Source: an uncultured Subdoligranulum sp. | Lineage (GTDB): Bacteria > Bacillota > Clostridia > Oscillospirales > Ruminococcaceae | Reading direction: 5' to 3' | Assembly (NCBI RefSeq): GCF_963931595.1 | Contig: NZ_OZ007030.1 | Span: forward strand, 2,906,481-2,970,480 | Length of the DNA: 64,000 nucleotides | Part shown: in pieces, positions 35,582 to 44,384 of the stretch | Layout: each line of letters starts with the position of its first letter | Position numbering within the stretch: position 1 is the first letter of the stretch | Made by a program: the position numbers and the translations under genes | Notes under the pieces: model-generated | What the model was told of the DNA's origin: nothing | The model's database searches: none | Seen by the model: only the letters and a program-made list of their open reading frames with translations

Positions 35582-38073
35582 AACCCCTGTACCTGACGCT
35601 CTGCGCCTTCGGCCCCTACGCCGGGCGCACCGAGCTGGATTTTTCCCGGTTCGGCGGCAGCGGACTGTTCCTCATCGGCGGCGACACCGGCGCCGGCAAG
35701 ACCGCCCTGTTTGACGCCATCACCTTTGCCCTCTACGGCGAGACCACCGGCGAAAACCGCAAGACCACCATGCTGCGCAGCGACTTTGCCGCCCCCGCCG
35801 ATGAAACCTTTGTGGAGCTGACCTTCGCCCACCGGGGCCGCACCTATGTGGTGCGCCGCTGGCCGGAACAGCAGCGGGCCGCCAAGCGGGGCAGCGGCAT
35901 TGTCAAAAGCCCGCCCCGGGCGGAACTGGTCCGGGAGCCGGAAGCCCCTGTATCGGGGGCCCAGGCCGTGACGGCGGCGGTCGTCAAGCTGCTGGGCATC
36001 GACGCCAAGCAGTTCGCCCAGGTGTCCATGCTGGCCCAGAACGATTTCACCCGGCTGCTCAATGCGCCGTCGGCCGACCGGGCGGACATCCTGCGCCAGA
36101 TCTTTGACACCGCCGACCACCAGCGGCTGGGCCAGGCGGCCATCCGCCATGCCCGGGAGGCCGACGAGGCCTGCCGCCGTCTGGAGGAAACACTGTTCCT
36201 GCATGTGGGCAGCCTGCTGGGGGCCGGGGCCGACGAGGACACCGCCGCCCGGCTGGAACAGCTCCAGGACACCCGGGACGCCTTCGCGGCGGCGGGGGCG
36301 GTGGAGATTGCCCGGCACCTGCTGGAACTGGACGAGGCCATCGAGGTCAAGCAGAACGAAACGATGGCCAAGCTGGACGAGAAGATCGCCCGGGGTGACG
36401 CCGGGGTCAAGCTGGCCGAGGAGCGGGTGGCCCGGCGGCGTCAGCTGGCGGGACTGGTGGCGGAGGAAGCCCGCACGGCGGAGGTGCAGCGCCAGACCGA
36501 GGCGCTGCAGACCGAGCTGCAGACCCGCAGCGACGCGCTGAAACAGACCATCGCCGACACCGAGGCCGCCCGGGCCGCCCTGGGCAAGACCGACACCGAG
36601 CAGGTGCGGCTGGAACACCACATCGAGCTGGCGGAGAACCTCACCGCCACCTGTGAGACGCTGCTGCGCAACCTGACGGCGGCGGACACAGCCGCCGAGA
36701 CGGCCACTGCCCGCCAGCAGGACTACGTGAAGGCCCAGGCGGCGCTGGACGAGGCGGAAGCCCAGTACGCGGCGCTGCAGCGGCAGCTCAACGCCAACCG
36801 GGCGGGGCTGCTGGCCCAACAGTTGCAGCCGGGCCAGCCCTGCCCGGTGTGCGGATCCACCGAACACCCCTGCCCGGCCCAGCTGCCCCAGGACCATGTG
36901 ACCGAACAGGCCCTGGAGGAGCGGGAACAGGCCCTCACCGCCCAGCGGCGGGACACGGCTGCCTCCTCCCGCAAGGCGGGGGACGCCGCCGCCCGGGCCG
37001 CCGAGCTGCGGGCCGCCCTGACCCGGGACGCGGGGGCCTTCTTTGCCCGCCGCGCCGGGCGGTACACCGGCAAACCGGCGGAGGAACTCTCCCCGGAAGA
37101 ACTGCGCACCGCCCTGGAGGAACAAAAGACCGGGCTGGCCGAGGGGCTCAAGGGGCTGCGGGCCCAGCACGAGGAATACAAGCGCCAGAGCGACCAGGCC
37201 CGGGCGCTGTCCGACCGGCTGGACAACCTGAACAACCAGCTGAAAGGGCTGGAAAAGCAGGCCTTTGCGGCCTCCCGCAAGGCGGCCAACGCCAAGGCGG
37301 GCCACGCCGCGGCGGCCGCCCGGGTGCAGCAGATGCAGGAGACGGTGCCCGGCAAGGAGGAATCCGACGCCCTGGCCAAGCTCCAGCAGGCGCTGGCCCG
37401 GCTGCGGGCCGACCGCGCCGCCGCCACCAACGCCCGGGACGCCGCTGTCCACCGGCTGCACACCAACCGCGCCGCCCTGGACGGCATGGAAAAGACGCTG
37501 AAAGCGCTCTCCGCCGCCCGGGAAAAGCGGGCCATGTGGGACAACCTTTCCAAGACCATCAACGGCAATCTGGCCGGCAAGGTCAAGCTGCCCTTTGAGC
37601 AGTACGTCCAGGCCTTCTACTTCGACGGCGTGGTGGAGGCCGCGAACCTGCGCTTCACCCGCATGACGGACGGCCAGTACCGGCTGCTCCGCCGCAAGAG
37701 CGAGGCGGTGGGCGGCAAGACCGCCCTGGACCTGGATGTCTTCGACGCCTACACCGGCAAGACCCGCCCGGTGGGCAGTCTTTCGGGGGGCGAAAGCTTC
37801 ATGGCCGCCCTCTGTCTGGCGCTGGGCATCAGCGATACCATCCAGCAGAACGCCGGGGGCGTCACCATCGAGACGCTCTTCATCGACGAGGGCTTCGGCT
37901 CCCTGGACGCCGACAGCCTGGAGAAGGCGGTGGACACCCTGGCCAGCCTTGCCGGCGGCGACAAGCTCATCGGGGTCATCTCCCATGTGGAGGCGCTGCA
38001 GTCCCGGCTGACCCGGCAGATCCGCGTCACCAAGACCCGCGCCGGAAGCAAGGCGGAGATCGTATTGGAATAA
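35578..38073 (+). CDS. sbcC: Exonuclease SbcC (Rad50-like ATPase)
   Basis: The 831-residue SMC-type ATPase has the N-terminal P-loop GGDTGAGKTALFDAI, long coiled coils split by the zinc hook CPVCGSTEHP (about residue 420), and the C-terminal signature SLSGGESFMAALCLALG with Walker B TLFIDEGFGSLD. It drives SbcD in DNA end processing. It is shorter than the roughly 1,000-residue SbcC of many bacteria, because of shorter coiled coils. The start overlaps the sbcD stop. Confidence 0.94.
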   Translation: MKPLYLTLCAFGPYAGRTELDFSRFGGSGLFLIGGDTGAGKTALFDAITFALYGETTGENRKTTMLRSDFAAPADETFVELTFAHRGRTYVVRRWPEQQRAAKRGSGIVKSPPRAELVREPEAPVSGAQAVTAAVVKLLGIDAKQFAQVSMLAQNDFTRLLNAPSADRADILRQIFDTADHQRLGQAAIRHAREADEACRRLEETLFLHVGSLLGAGADEDTAARLEQLQDTRDAFAAAGAVEIARHLLELDEAIEVKQNETMAKLDEKIARGDAGVKLAEERVARRRQLAGLVAEEARTAEVQRQTEALQTELQTRSDALKQTIADTEAARAALGKTDTEQVRLEHHIELAENLTATCETLLRNLTAADTAAETATARQQDYVKAQAALDEAEAQYAALQRQLNANRAGLLAQQLQPGQPCPVCGSTEHPCPAQLPQDHVTEQALEEREQALTAQRRDTAASSRKAGDAAARAAELRAALTRDAGAFFARRAGRYTGKPAEELSPEELRTALEEQKTGLAEGLKGLRAQHEEYKRQSDQARALSDRLDNLNNQLKGLEKQAFAASRKAANAKAGHAAAAARVQQMQETVPGKEESDALAKLQQALARLRADRAAATNARDAAVHRLHTNRAALDGMEKTLKALSAAREKRAMWDNLSKTINGNLAGKVKLPFEQYVQAFYFDGVVEAANLRFTRMTDGQYRLLRRKSEAVGGKTALDLDVFDAYTGKTRPVGSLSGGESFMAALCLALGISDTIQQNAGGVTIETLFIDEGFGSLDADSLEKAVDTLASLAGGDKLIGVISHVEALQSRLTRQIRVTKTRAGSKAEIVLE

Positions 38074-38077
38074 ACCT

Positions 38078-38331
38078 GTAGGGCGGGGAGCATCCCCGCC
38101 GCGGGGTGTTGCCGTAACCGCCAAATTCTCCGGCGGGGTCAAGACCCCGCCCTACAACCATCGGAAACAGACAGATTCACGGGTTAAAATGTTGGAGTTT
38201 CTTTGCCTGGTTTCCCTGCAAAGGCGAGGCAGGGCAGTTTCCACAGCCATAGATTCACGGGTTAAAATGTTGGAGTTTCTTTGCCTACTTTCTTTGCAAA
38301 GAAAGTAGGTGCAAAGAAAGTAGGAGATACT
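38078..38331. repeat. Composite repeat: family A copy 3 plus palindrome, reaching the next ribosome site
   Basis: Cruciform A (38078-38155) is followed by a spacer in which the phrase GGGTTAAAATGTTGGAGTTTCTTTGCC occurs twice in full (only the core is shown as a description) and by the CCTACTTTCTTTG palindrome (38284-38309) with a partial third arm ending AAAGTAGGAG. That last AGGAG is the apparent ribosome-binding site of the 38332 gene. Confidence 0.7.
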
Positions 38332-39729
38332 ATGAGTTCTATCTTACAACAACAATGTGAAGCGCTGGCCGGGGCGCGGTACCCCTTGCACATGCCGGGA
38401 CACAAGCGGCGGGTTCCGCCCGCGCCGGGGCTGGGGTGCTACGCCTTCGACCTCACCGAGATCGAGGGCGCCGACGACCTCCACGACGCAAGCGGCATCC
38501 TGGCCGAAGCCATGGGGCGCACCGCCGCCCTCTACGGCTCCGCCCGGTGCTGGTACCTCGTGGGCGGCTCCACCGTGGGTCTGCTGGCCGGTATCCGCGC
38601 CGCCGCACCCTTCGGCAGCGAGGTCATCGTGGCCCGCAACTGCCACAAGGCCGTCTACCATGCCGTTGAGCTGGGCCGCCTCACCGCCCACTATCTGACG
38701 CCCCCCGTGGTGCCGGACTTCGGCGTCTACGGCAGCGTGCCCCCCGCCGCGGTGACTGCCGCCCTGGACGCTCACCCCGCCGCCCGGTGCGTTATTTTGA
38801 CCAGCCCCACCTACGAGGGCGTCCAGAGCGACCTTAAGGCCATTGCCGACCTCTGCCACGCCCGGGGCGTGCCCCTGCTGGTGGACGAGGCCCACGGCGC
38901 CCACTACCTGCCCCTGGCCGAACCTTACGGTTGGCGGGGCGGCGCCGTGGCGGCCGGGGCGGATCTCGTGGTGCAGAGCGCCCACAAGACGCTGCCCAGC
39001 CTGACCCAGACCGCCTGGCTGCACTTAAACGGCACCCTCATCGACCCCGCCGCCGTGGAACGGCAGCTGGATGTCTTCGAGACCAGCTCCCCCAGCTATC
39101 CGCTGCTCGTCAGCCTGGACGGCTGCACCGGCTGGCTGGCTGCCGAAGGCCCCGCCGCCTTCGCCGCCTGGCGGAAGCGCCTCGACCGTTTCGCCGCCGC
39201 GGCCCGGCAATGGCGCCATACGCCGGTACTGGGCCTCGGGCCCGAACGCCGGGACTTTTACGGCTATGACGACGGCAAGATTTTGCTGCGCATCGGCGGG
39301 GCGGGGGCTGCCGCGCTGCGGGCGGCCGGGTTCGAGCCGGAAATGGTCTGCGGCCCCAACGTGCTGGCCATGTCGAGCCCCTGCGACGCCGGGGATGCCC
39401 TGGACCGGCTGGCGGACTTCCTCACCCGGCGGGACGAAACCGCCCCGCCGCCGCCCCGGGCCGGCGCCCTGCTGCCCGCCCCGGGTACGGCCCGGTGCAC
39501 CATCGCCCAGGCGCTGGACCGCCCGGCCGCCTTGTGCCCGATGGAGGACGCCGCCGGGAAAACCGCCGCCGAGTACGTCTGGGCCTACCCGCCCGGGGTG
39601 CCGCTGCTGGCCCCCGGCGAGGAAGTGACCCCCGCCTTCCTGGAAGCGGCAGAGACCCTGGCCGCCGACGGCACCGCTTTGCACCACACCGGCGCCGGAA
39701 ACGCCCAAAACCTGGCCGTGCTGGCCTGA
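38332..39729 (+). CDS. Orn/Lys/Arg decarboxylase family protein (YaaO/SpeA-like)
   Basis: The 465-residue fold-type I PLP enzyme has PLHMPGHKR near the N-terminus, the HGAHY segment after LVDEAHG and the PLP lysine in SAHKTLPSLTQT. It lacks the wing domain of inducible enzymes, matching the short biosynthetic type (B. subtilis SpeA/YaaO). It probably decarboxylates arginine or lysine for polyamine synthesis. ATG 38332 is used; its AGGAG comes from the repeat upstream. It opens a yaaO-like, yaaQ, holB, yaaT arrangement. Confidence 0.88.
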   Translation: MSSILQQQCEALAGARYPLHMPGHKRRVPPAPGLGCYAFDLTEIEGADDLHDASGILAEAMGRTAALYGSARCWYLVGGSTVGLLAGIRAAAPFGSEVIVARNCHKAVYHAVELGRLTAHYLTPPVVPDFGVYGSVPPAAVTAALDAHPAARCVILTSPTYEGVQSDLKAIADLCHARGVPLLVDEAHGAHYLPLAEPYGWRGGAVAAGADLVVQSAHKTLPSLTQTAWLHLNGTLIDPAAVERQLDVFETSSPSYPLLVSLDGCTGWLAAEGPAAFAAWRKRLDRFAAAARQWRHTPVLGLGPERRDFYGYDDGKILLRIGGAGAAALRAAGFEPEMVCGPNVLAMSSPCDAGDALDRLADFLTRRDETAPPPPRAGALLPAPGTARCTIAQALDRPAALCPMEDAAGKTAAEYVWAYPPGVPLLAPGEEVTPAFLEAAETLAADGTALHHTGAGNAQNLAVLA

Positions 39730-39756
39730 GCGCCGCCGCCCTTCGACAGGGAACGG

Positions 39757-39785
39757 TTGCACTTCCCGCGCAAAAATGCTACAAT
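39757..39785 (+). promoter_or_regulatory. Promoter before the rhomboid-like gene
   Basis: TTGCAC (39757-39762) and TACAAT (39780-39785) have a 17-bp spacer and an extended TG. It may drive the whole rhomboid-like/darA/holB/ricT run. Confidence 0.65.
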
Positions 39786-39822
39786 AAACAGAACTATACG
39801 AAACGTTCAGGAGGTGCTGCCC

Positions 39823-40479
39823 ATGCACTGGATCGATACCCTGGAACGCCGCTTCGGCCGGTACGGCATCCCGTACCTAGTGAACGCCCTCATGGTGGGG
39901 CAGCTGGCCGTGGGGCTCTTCATCCTCATCGTCAACTGGCGGCTGGGTCTTGCCATCGACCTGGACCGCGACCTGGTCCTGCGGGGGCAGGTCTGGCGGC
40001 TCGTCACCTTCCTGTTCCAGCCCATCTGGCTGGGCGGCGTGCTGGGCATCCTCAACCTCTTCTTCTATTTCTGGATCGGCAACTCGCTGACCCGCTACTG
40101 GGGCGATTTCCGCATCACCCTCTATCTGCTGCTGGGCACCGTGGGTACCTGGATCGGCGCCTTCCTCACCGGCGCCGGCGGCCCCAGCGGCGTCTACCTC
40201 AGCATGCTCTTTGCCTACTGCTGGATGTGGCCCAACCAGCAGGTCCTGCTGTGGGGCATCATCCCCTTCAAAATGAAGTACCTGGGCTGGTTCGAACTGG
40301 CCCTGTGGCTGCTGCAGTTCATCACCAGCAACTTCGCCAACCGGGTCAGCCTGGTGCTGGGCATGGCCGGTTTTGTGGCCTTCTTCGGCCCGGAGATCTT
40401 CTCCTGGTGCAAGGAAACCGTCCTGGGCTACAAGCGCCGCCGGGACTGGAACAACCGCAACAACCCCTGGAACCGATAA
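39823..40479 (+). CDS. Rhomboid-like membrane protein, probably inactive
   Basis: The 218-residue polytopic protein has about six hydrophobic segments. VLRGQVWRLVTFLFQP and the loop GGPSGVYLSML recall rhomboid proteases, and GPSG matches the GxSG serine motif. The expected catalytic histidine in the last helix is not seen; the region reads NRVSLVLGMAGFVAFF. It is either a pseudoprotease (Derlin/iRhom-like) or an unrelated family. ATG 39823 follows AGGAGG. It occupies the position where tmk sits in B. subtilis. Confidence 0.7.
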   Translation: MHWIDTLERRFGRYGIPYLVNALMVGQLAVGLFILIVNWRLGLAIDLDRDLVLRGQVWRLVTFLFQPIWLGGVLGILNLFFYFWIGNSLTRYWGDFRITLYLLLGTVGTWIGAFLTGAGGPSGVYLSMLFAYCWMWPNQQVLLWGIIPFKMKYLGWFELALWLLQFITSNFANRVSLVLGMAGFVAFFGPEIFSWCKETVLGYKRRRDWNNRNNPWNR

Positions 40480-40506
40480 ATCCCGCCGCATAAGGAGGTT
40501 TTTTGT

Positions 40507-40830
40507 ATGAAACTCATCACCGCCATCGTCAACAAGGAAGATTCCCGCGCCGTCTGCAACGAACTGCTCAAGCACAAGTTCTACGTCACCCGCCTGGCTA
40601 CCACCGGCGGCTTCCTCATGGCCGGCAACATGACGCTGCTCATCTGCACCGAGGATGAAAAGGTGGACGAGTGCATCGGCATCATCTCCCAGTACTGCAA
40701 GCAGCGCACCGAGATCGTCCCCGGCACCGCCACCCTGGGCCTGGGCATCGAGAGCGCCATGCCCATGGAAGTCACCGTGGGCGGCGCCACCGTCATCGTC
40801 ACCAACGTGGAGCGGTTCGAAAAGCTGTGA
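40507..40830 (+). CDS. darA: Cyclic-di-AMP receptor (PII-like, DarA/PstA/YaaQ)
   Basis: The 107-residue protein is full length for the DUF970 family. It has the PII-like opening MKLITAIVNKEDSRAVCNEL, the TTGGFLMAGN loop that contacts c-di-AMP, and the closing PMEVTVGGATVIV. It is a trimeric signal-transduction protein binding c-di-AMP. AAGGAGG precedes ATG 40507, and its stop overlaps the holB start. Confidence 0.94.
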   Translation: MKLITAIVNKEDSRAVCNELLKHKFYVTRLATTGGFLMAGNMTLLICTEDEKVDECIGIISQYCKQRTEIVPGTATLGLGIESAMPMEVTVGGATVIVTNVERFEKL

Positions 40831-41744
40831 TGCTGGACCGTCTGGCCGGCAATACCGCCCTCAAAGCCGAGCTGGGCGCCGCGCTGCGCACCGGCCGGCT
40901 GCCGCATGCGGTGCTGCTCATCGGCGAGGCGGGCTGCGGCGCCGGGTTTGCCGCCCGGTGTCTGGCCGCCGACTACCTCTACCCCCAGGGCGGTCCCCAC
41001 GCCGAGGCCGTCCTCAAACAGGAGGACACCGAGTGTCTTGTGCTGCAGGGGGAGGGTGCCAGCGGCCAGATCCCCGTCAAGCGGGTGCGGGAAATGCGGG
41101 AGGCCATCCAGCATTCCGCCCTCTCCACCGACGCGGCGGGCCGTGTGCTCTTCATCTACGGCGCCCAGAACCTCAACGGGTCCTCCGCCAACGCCATGCT
41201 GAAGATCATCGAGGAACCCCCCGAGGGGGTCCTCTTTCTGCTCACCGCCACCAGCGCCGCCACCGTGCTGCCCACCATCCGCAGCCGGTGCGCCGCCTAC
41301 ACCATCGCCCCGGTGCCCGCCGCCGACTGCGCCGCCCTGCTGCGGGACCGCGGCCTGCCCGCCGCCCTGGCCGACGAGCTGGCCTTCGTCTACGAGGGCC
41401 ATGTGGGCAATGCCCTGCGGGCCTTCCAGGACGCCGCCGCCCGCACCGCCCTGGCCCGGGCCAAGGAACTGTGCGGCTATGCGGCCCAGAACGATACCTA
41501 CCGCGCCCTGGCCCTGGTGACCCAGTACGAGCGGGACCGGGAAGGGTTCCTGGCCCTGTTGTGGCAGCTGGACCAGGTGTGCAGCGCCGTGCTGCGCCGT
41601 CCCGGGTACGGGGCTTCCTGCGGCGGCATCCGCCCCGAGGCGGCCGCCGATATCCTGCGCGCCGGCGCCGAGACCCGCCGCGCCGTCACCGCCAACGGCA
41701 ACCTGCGCCTGGCGGTGGCCCTGCTGGCGGCACGCATCGCCTAA
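40830..41744 (+). CDS. holB: DNA polymerase III delta-prime subunit
   Basis: The 304-residue AAA+ clamp-loader subunit has the opening LAGNTALKAELGAALRTGRLPHAVLL, SSANAMLKIIEEPPEGVLFLLTA and the SRC motif in TIRSRC. The P-loop is degenerate (GEAGCGAGFAA, no lysine), as expected for delta-prime, which does not hydrolyse ATP. The zinc-binding cysteine cluster of many HolB proteins is missing. The ATG overlaps the darA stop. An upstream in-frame start would lie inside darA. Confidence 0.9.
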   Translation: MLDRLAGNTALKAELGAALRTGRLPHAVLLIGEAGCGAGFAARCLAADYLYPQGGPHAEAVLKQEDTECLVLQGEGASGQIPVKRVREMREAIQHSALSTDAAGRVLFIYGAQNLNGSSANAMLKIIEEPPEGVLFLLTATSAATVLPTIRSRCAAYTIAPVPAADCAALLRDRGLPAALADELAFVYEGHVGNALRAFQDAAARTALARAKELCGYAAQNDTYRALALVTQYERDREGFLALLWQLDQVCSAVLRRPGYGASCGGIRPEAAADILRAGAETRRAVTANGNLRLAVALLAARIA

Positions 41745-41762
41745 CAACAAAGGACTGTGTCA

Positions 41763-42602
41763 ATGAAAGTAATTTCCGTAAAATTCAAAGAGAACGGCCG
41801 GGGCTACTACTTCGACCCCGGCGAATTCCAGGTGAAGGAAGGGGACTTCGTCATCGTCACCACCGCCCGCGGCACCGAGTGCGGCGAGGTGGTGCGCGGT
41901 GCCCACGAGGTGCCGGGCTTCTCCCGGGAGGTCAAGCCGGTGATCCGGGTGGCCGACGCCGTGGATGTGCGCCGTATGCGCCAGAACCGCGCCGACGTGC
42001 AGCGGGCCTTCCAGATCTGCGAGCAGCGCATCGCCGCCCACGGCCTGAAGATGAAGCTGGTGGACGCCGAGTATACCCTGGACCGGGGCAAGCTGGTCTT
42101 CTATTTCACCGCCGACAACCGGGTGGATTTCCGGGAGCTGGTCAAGGACCTGGCCGCCCAGTTCCACACCCGCATCGAACTGCGCCAGATCGGCGTGCGG
42201 GATGAAAGCAAGATGCTGGGAGGCCTGGGCCTGTGCGGTCAGCCCTTCTGCTGCAGCCGCTTTCTGAAGAATTTCCAGCCGGTTTCCATCAAGATGGCCA
42301 AGGAACAGGGCCTCAGCCTCAACCCCGCCAAGATCAGCGGCGCCTGCGGCCGCCTGATGTGCTGCCTGGCCTATGAGCAGAAGAGCTACGAGTATCTCAA
42401 TTCCATAACCCCCACCCCCGGCAGCATCGTGCGCACCCCCGATGGCGAGGGTACCGTGCTGGAAGTGAACGTGGTGGCGGGCACCCTCAAGGTGCGCTCC
42501 AATGTGGAGATCCTCGCTCCCCGCGTCTACAAGCGGGAGGAATGCGTCTATCTGCGGGGCGGCAAGCGTGTCCCCAAAGCCCCCGATCCCGAAAAGGATT
42601 GA
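41763..42602 (+). CDS. ricT: PSP1-domain protein YaaT/RicT
   Basis: The 279-residue product has the PSP1 domain and the conserved cysteine set (GLCGQPFCCSRFL and ACGRLMCCLAYE) that binds Fe-S clusters in the RicAFT (Y) complex. In B. subtilis this complex controls RNase Y-dependent mRNA processing and phosphorelay. A GTG at 41757 is an alternative, but ATG 41763 has better spacing to AAAGGA. The darA-holB-ricT order matches B. subtilis. Confidence 0.93.
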   Translation: MKVISVKFKENGRGYYFDPGEFQVKEGDFVIVTTARGTECGEVVRGAHEVPGFSREVKPVIRVADAVDVRRMRQNRADVQRAFQICEQRIAAHGLKMKLVDAEYTLDRGKLVFYFTADNRVDFRELVKDLAAQFHTRIELRQIGVRDESKMLGGLGLCGQPFCCSRFLKNFQPVSIKMAKEQGLSLNPAKISGACGRLMCCLAYEQKSYEYLNSITPTPGSIVRTPDGEGTVLEVNVVAGTLKVRSNVEILAPRVYKREECVYLRGGKRVPKAPDPEKD

Positions 42603-42644
42603 CCATTTCCCCCGGGTTTGGAGAAATTTTTCAGACGGCAACCC

Positions 42645-42673
42645 TTGCGAATTTTTACACAATGTGATACACT
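42645..42673 (+). promoter_or_regulatory. Promoter of the ferredoxin gene
   Basis: TTGCGA (42645-42650) and TACACT (42668-42673) have a 17-bp spacer and an extended TG. The leader is about 100 nt. Confidence 0.5.
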
Positions 42674-42777
42674 ATCTGTAACGCAGCGGGGCCTGTACCC
42701 GCCGTGGCACCATACCGGGGAGCAGCCGTGCAGGGCCGGTACGGGACATCAATCAGCACGGAGATAAGGAGTTCACG

Positions 42778-42945
42778 ATGGCTCATACCGTTTCCAGCGA
42801 GTGCGTTGCTTGCGGTGCATGTGTTGACACCTGCCCCGTCGGTGCGATCAGCATGGAGGACAAGGCTGTGGTCGATGCCGGTTCCTGCATCGATTGCGGC
42901 GCCTGCGAGGGCGTTTGCCCGACCGGTGCAATCCACGCTGAATAA
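42778..42945 (+). CDS. 2[4Fe-4S] ferredoxin
   Basis: The 55-residue protein has two perfect cluster motifs, CVACGACVDTCP and CIDCGACEGVCP, the classic clostridial ferredoxin pattern. It carries low-potential electrons, for example to the NfnA/GltA-like pair. ATAAGGAG lies 7 bases before ATG 42778. It is flanked by its own promoter and a strong terminator, so it is monocistronic and probably highly expressed. Confidence 0.95.
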   Translation: MAHTVSSECVACGACVDTCPVGAISMEDKAVVDAGSCIDCGACEGVCPTGAIHAE

Positions 42946-42962
42946 GCAATTTTGCACACCCT

Positions 42963-42991
42963 GCGCGGCCTTATGCGGGCCGCGCTTTTTT
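42963..42991 (+). terminator. Intrinsic terminator of the ferredoxin gene
   Basis: GCGCGGCC and GGCCGCGC pair and are followed by TTTTTTG. Confidence 0.93.
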
Positions 42992-43008
42992 GTTGGGTGG
43001 TTGTTTTT

Positions 43009-43258
43009 GTTCCTTCTTTGCAAAGAAGGAACCGAAGAAACTCTCACCGGGGTCAGAAAACAGGGGTGGCCCGACGGGGAGGTCCTGTGTGTCCGTCAGA
43101 GGCTTTCCGGCGGGGTCAAGACCCCGCCCTACAGATTCCGGGGAGAGGCAGGTGCCGGGGATGTGAACCCCACGGGCGTTGCACAGTTCCGGGGGAAAAC
43201 CCATTCCCGGGTATAATGGTAAAATTTCTTTGCTTCTTTCTTTATCAAAGAAAGAAGA
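43009..43258. repeat. Mixed remnants of repeat families A and B
   Basis: The TTCTTTGCAAAGAA palindrome (43009-43032) with its GAAGAAACTC phrase, a 26-bp family A fragment (43107-43132) and a diverged palindrome (about 43227-43256, CTTTCTTTATCAAAGAAAG) fill the 329-bp gap. No gene is visible. Confidence 0.6.
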
Positions 43259-43274
43259 GGAAGGGAGATAGAGG

Positions 43275-43700
43275 ATGAATTCCAAGAAAATCATACTGGT
43301 GCTGGACGGGCAGGGGGGCGGCATGGGCACCCAGCTCATCAAGATGCTGGCGCCCGTGCTGCCCGGCGACTGTGAACTGGTGGCCGTGGGCACCAACGTG
43401 CTGGCCACCAACGCCATGCTGAAAGCCGGCGCCCGCCGCGGCGCCACCGGCGAAAACGCCGTGGTGTACAATGCCTCCCGGGCCGACATCATCCTGGGCC
43501 CCATCGGCATGATCCTGGCCAACGGCATCATGGGAGAAGTCTCCCCCCGGATGGCCTCGGCGGTGTCCGGGTCGGAGGCGGAAAAGATCCTGATCCCCTC
43601 CTCCCACTGCGGCGTCCAGATCGCCGGCACCCAGGACTGCCGCCTGGAAGAATACCTGGAAAGCGCCGTCACCCTCGTCCGGCGCACCCTGGACGCATGA
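43275..43700 (+). CDS. DUF3842 family protein
   Basis: The 141-residue protein opens KIILVLDGQGGGMGTQLIKML, a Rossmann-like glycine-rich start, and ends with the conserved SSHCGVQIAGTQDCRLEEYL region of DUF3842. Its function is unknown. ATG 43275 follows a GGAAGGGAG-like site supplied near the repeat end. Its stop overlaps the next start (ATGA). Confidence 0.85.
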   Translation: MNSKKIILVLDGQGGGMGTQLIKMLAPVLPGDCELVAVGTNVLATNAMLKAGARRGATGENAVVYNASRADIILGPIGMILANGIMGEVSPRMASAVSGSEAEKILIPSSHCGVQIAGTQDCRLEEYLESAVTLVRRTLDA

Positions 43701-44290
43701 GCGCCGCCCTGTTCGCCGCCGCGGCCCCCGTGCTGGCCGCCGCCCGCGCCCTGCAGCAGGACCCCGCCCCCGCTCTGCTGGTCATCGACGGCCGCTGCGG
43801 CAGCGGCAAATCCACCCTGGCCGCCTGGCTGGGCCAGGAACTGGACTGCCAGGTGGTGCATATGGACGACTTCTACCTGCCCTTCGCCCGGCGCCGCCCC
43901 GACTGGATGAACCATCCCGGCGCCAATATGGACTTCGCCCGGCTGCGCGAAGAAGTGCTGGACCCGCTGCTCTCCGGCCATACCGCCCGCTACCGCGCCT
44001 ATGTCTGTCCCCGGGATACTTTTAAAGATGCGGTCCTGCTGCCGCCCCGGCCCCTCACCATCCTGGAGGGCAGCTACTCCCTCCACCCCGACCTGGCCGT
44101 GCAGGCCGCCTGCCGCGTCTTCGTCACCTGCAGCCCCGCCTGCCAGCGTGAGCGTCTGCAATCCCGGGAAGGCGACCACTTCGCCGCCTTTGAGGCCCGC
44201 TGGATCCCCCTGGAAGAGGGGTATCTTTCCGCCTGCCACCCCGAAACATCCTGCGATTTTGTACTGGACACCACCGGTATGTCGGTGTAA
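43697..44290 (+). CDS. Uridine kinase-like P-loop protein
   Basis: The 197-residue product has Walker A IDGRCGSGKSTLA (about residues 30-42), the HMDDFYLP motif of uridine/phosphoribulokinase relatives and the LEGSYSLHP segment. It probably phosphorylates a small molecule; uridine is only the nearest family name. The start overlaps the DUF3842 stop by 4 bp, so the two are translationally coupled. Confidence 0.85.
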   Translation: MSAALFAAAAPVLAAARALQQDPAPALLVIDGRCGSGKSTLAAWLGQELDCQVVHMDDFYLPFARRRPDWMNHPGANMDFARLREEVLDPLLSGHTARYRAYVCPRDTFKDAVLLPPRPLTILEGSYSLHPDLAVQAACRVFVTCSPACQRERLQSREGDHFAAFEARWIPLEEGYLSACHPETSCDFVLDTTGMSV

Positions 44291-44384
44291 AATACTCTAC
44301 GGTTCCTTTGAGAAAAGCCAGGAAGGCATGGCCTGCCCAGGAAGGGCGGCGCCGGAACACTTTTTGATGAGGAGAGATTCCCTT

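Noticed and set aside
36849..37598. Frames within sbcC in other phases
   Set aside because: They are by-products of GC-rich coiled-coil coding sequence; SbcC itself is complete in its frame.
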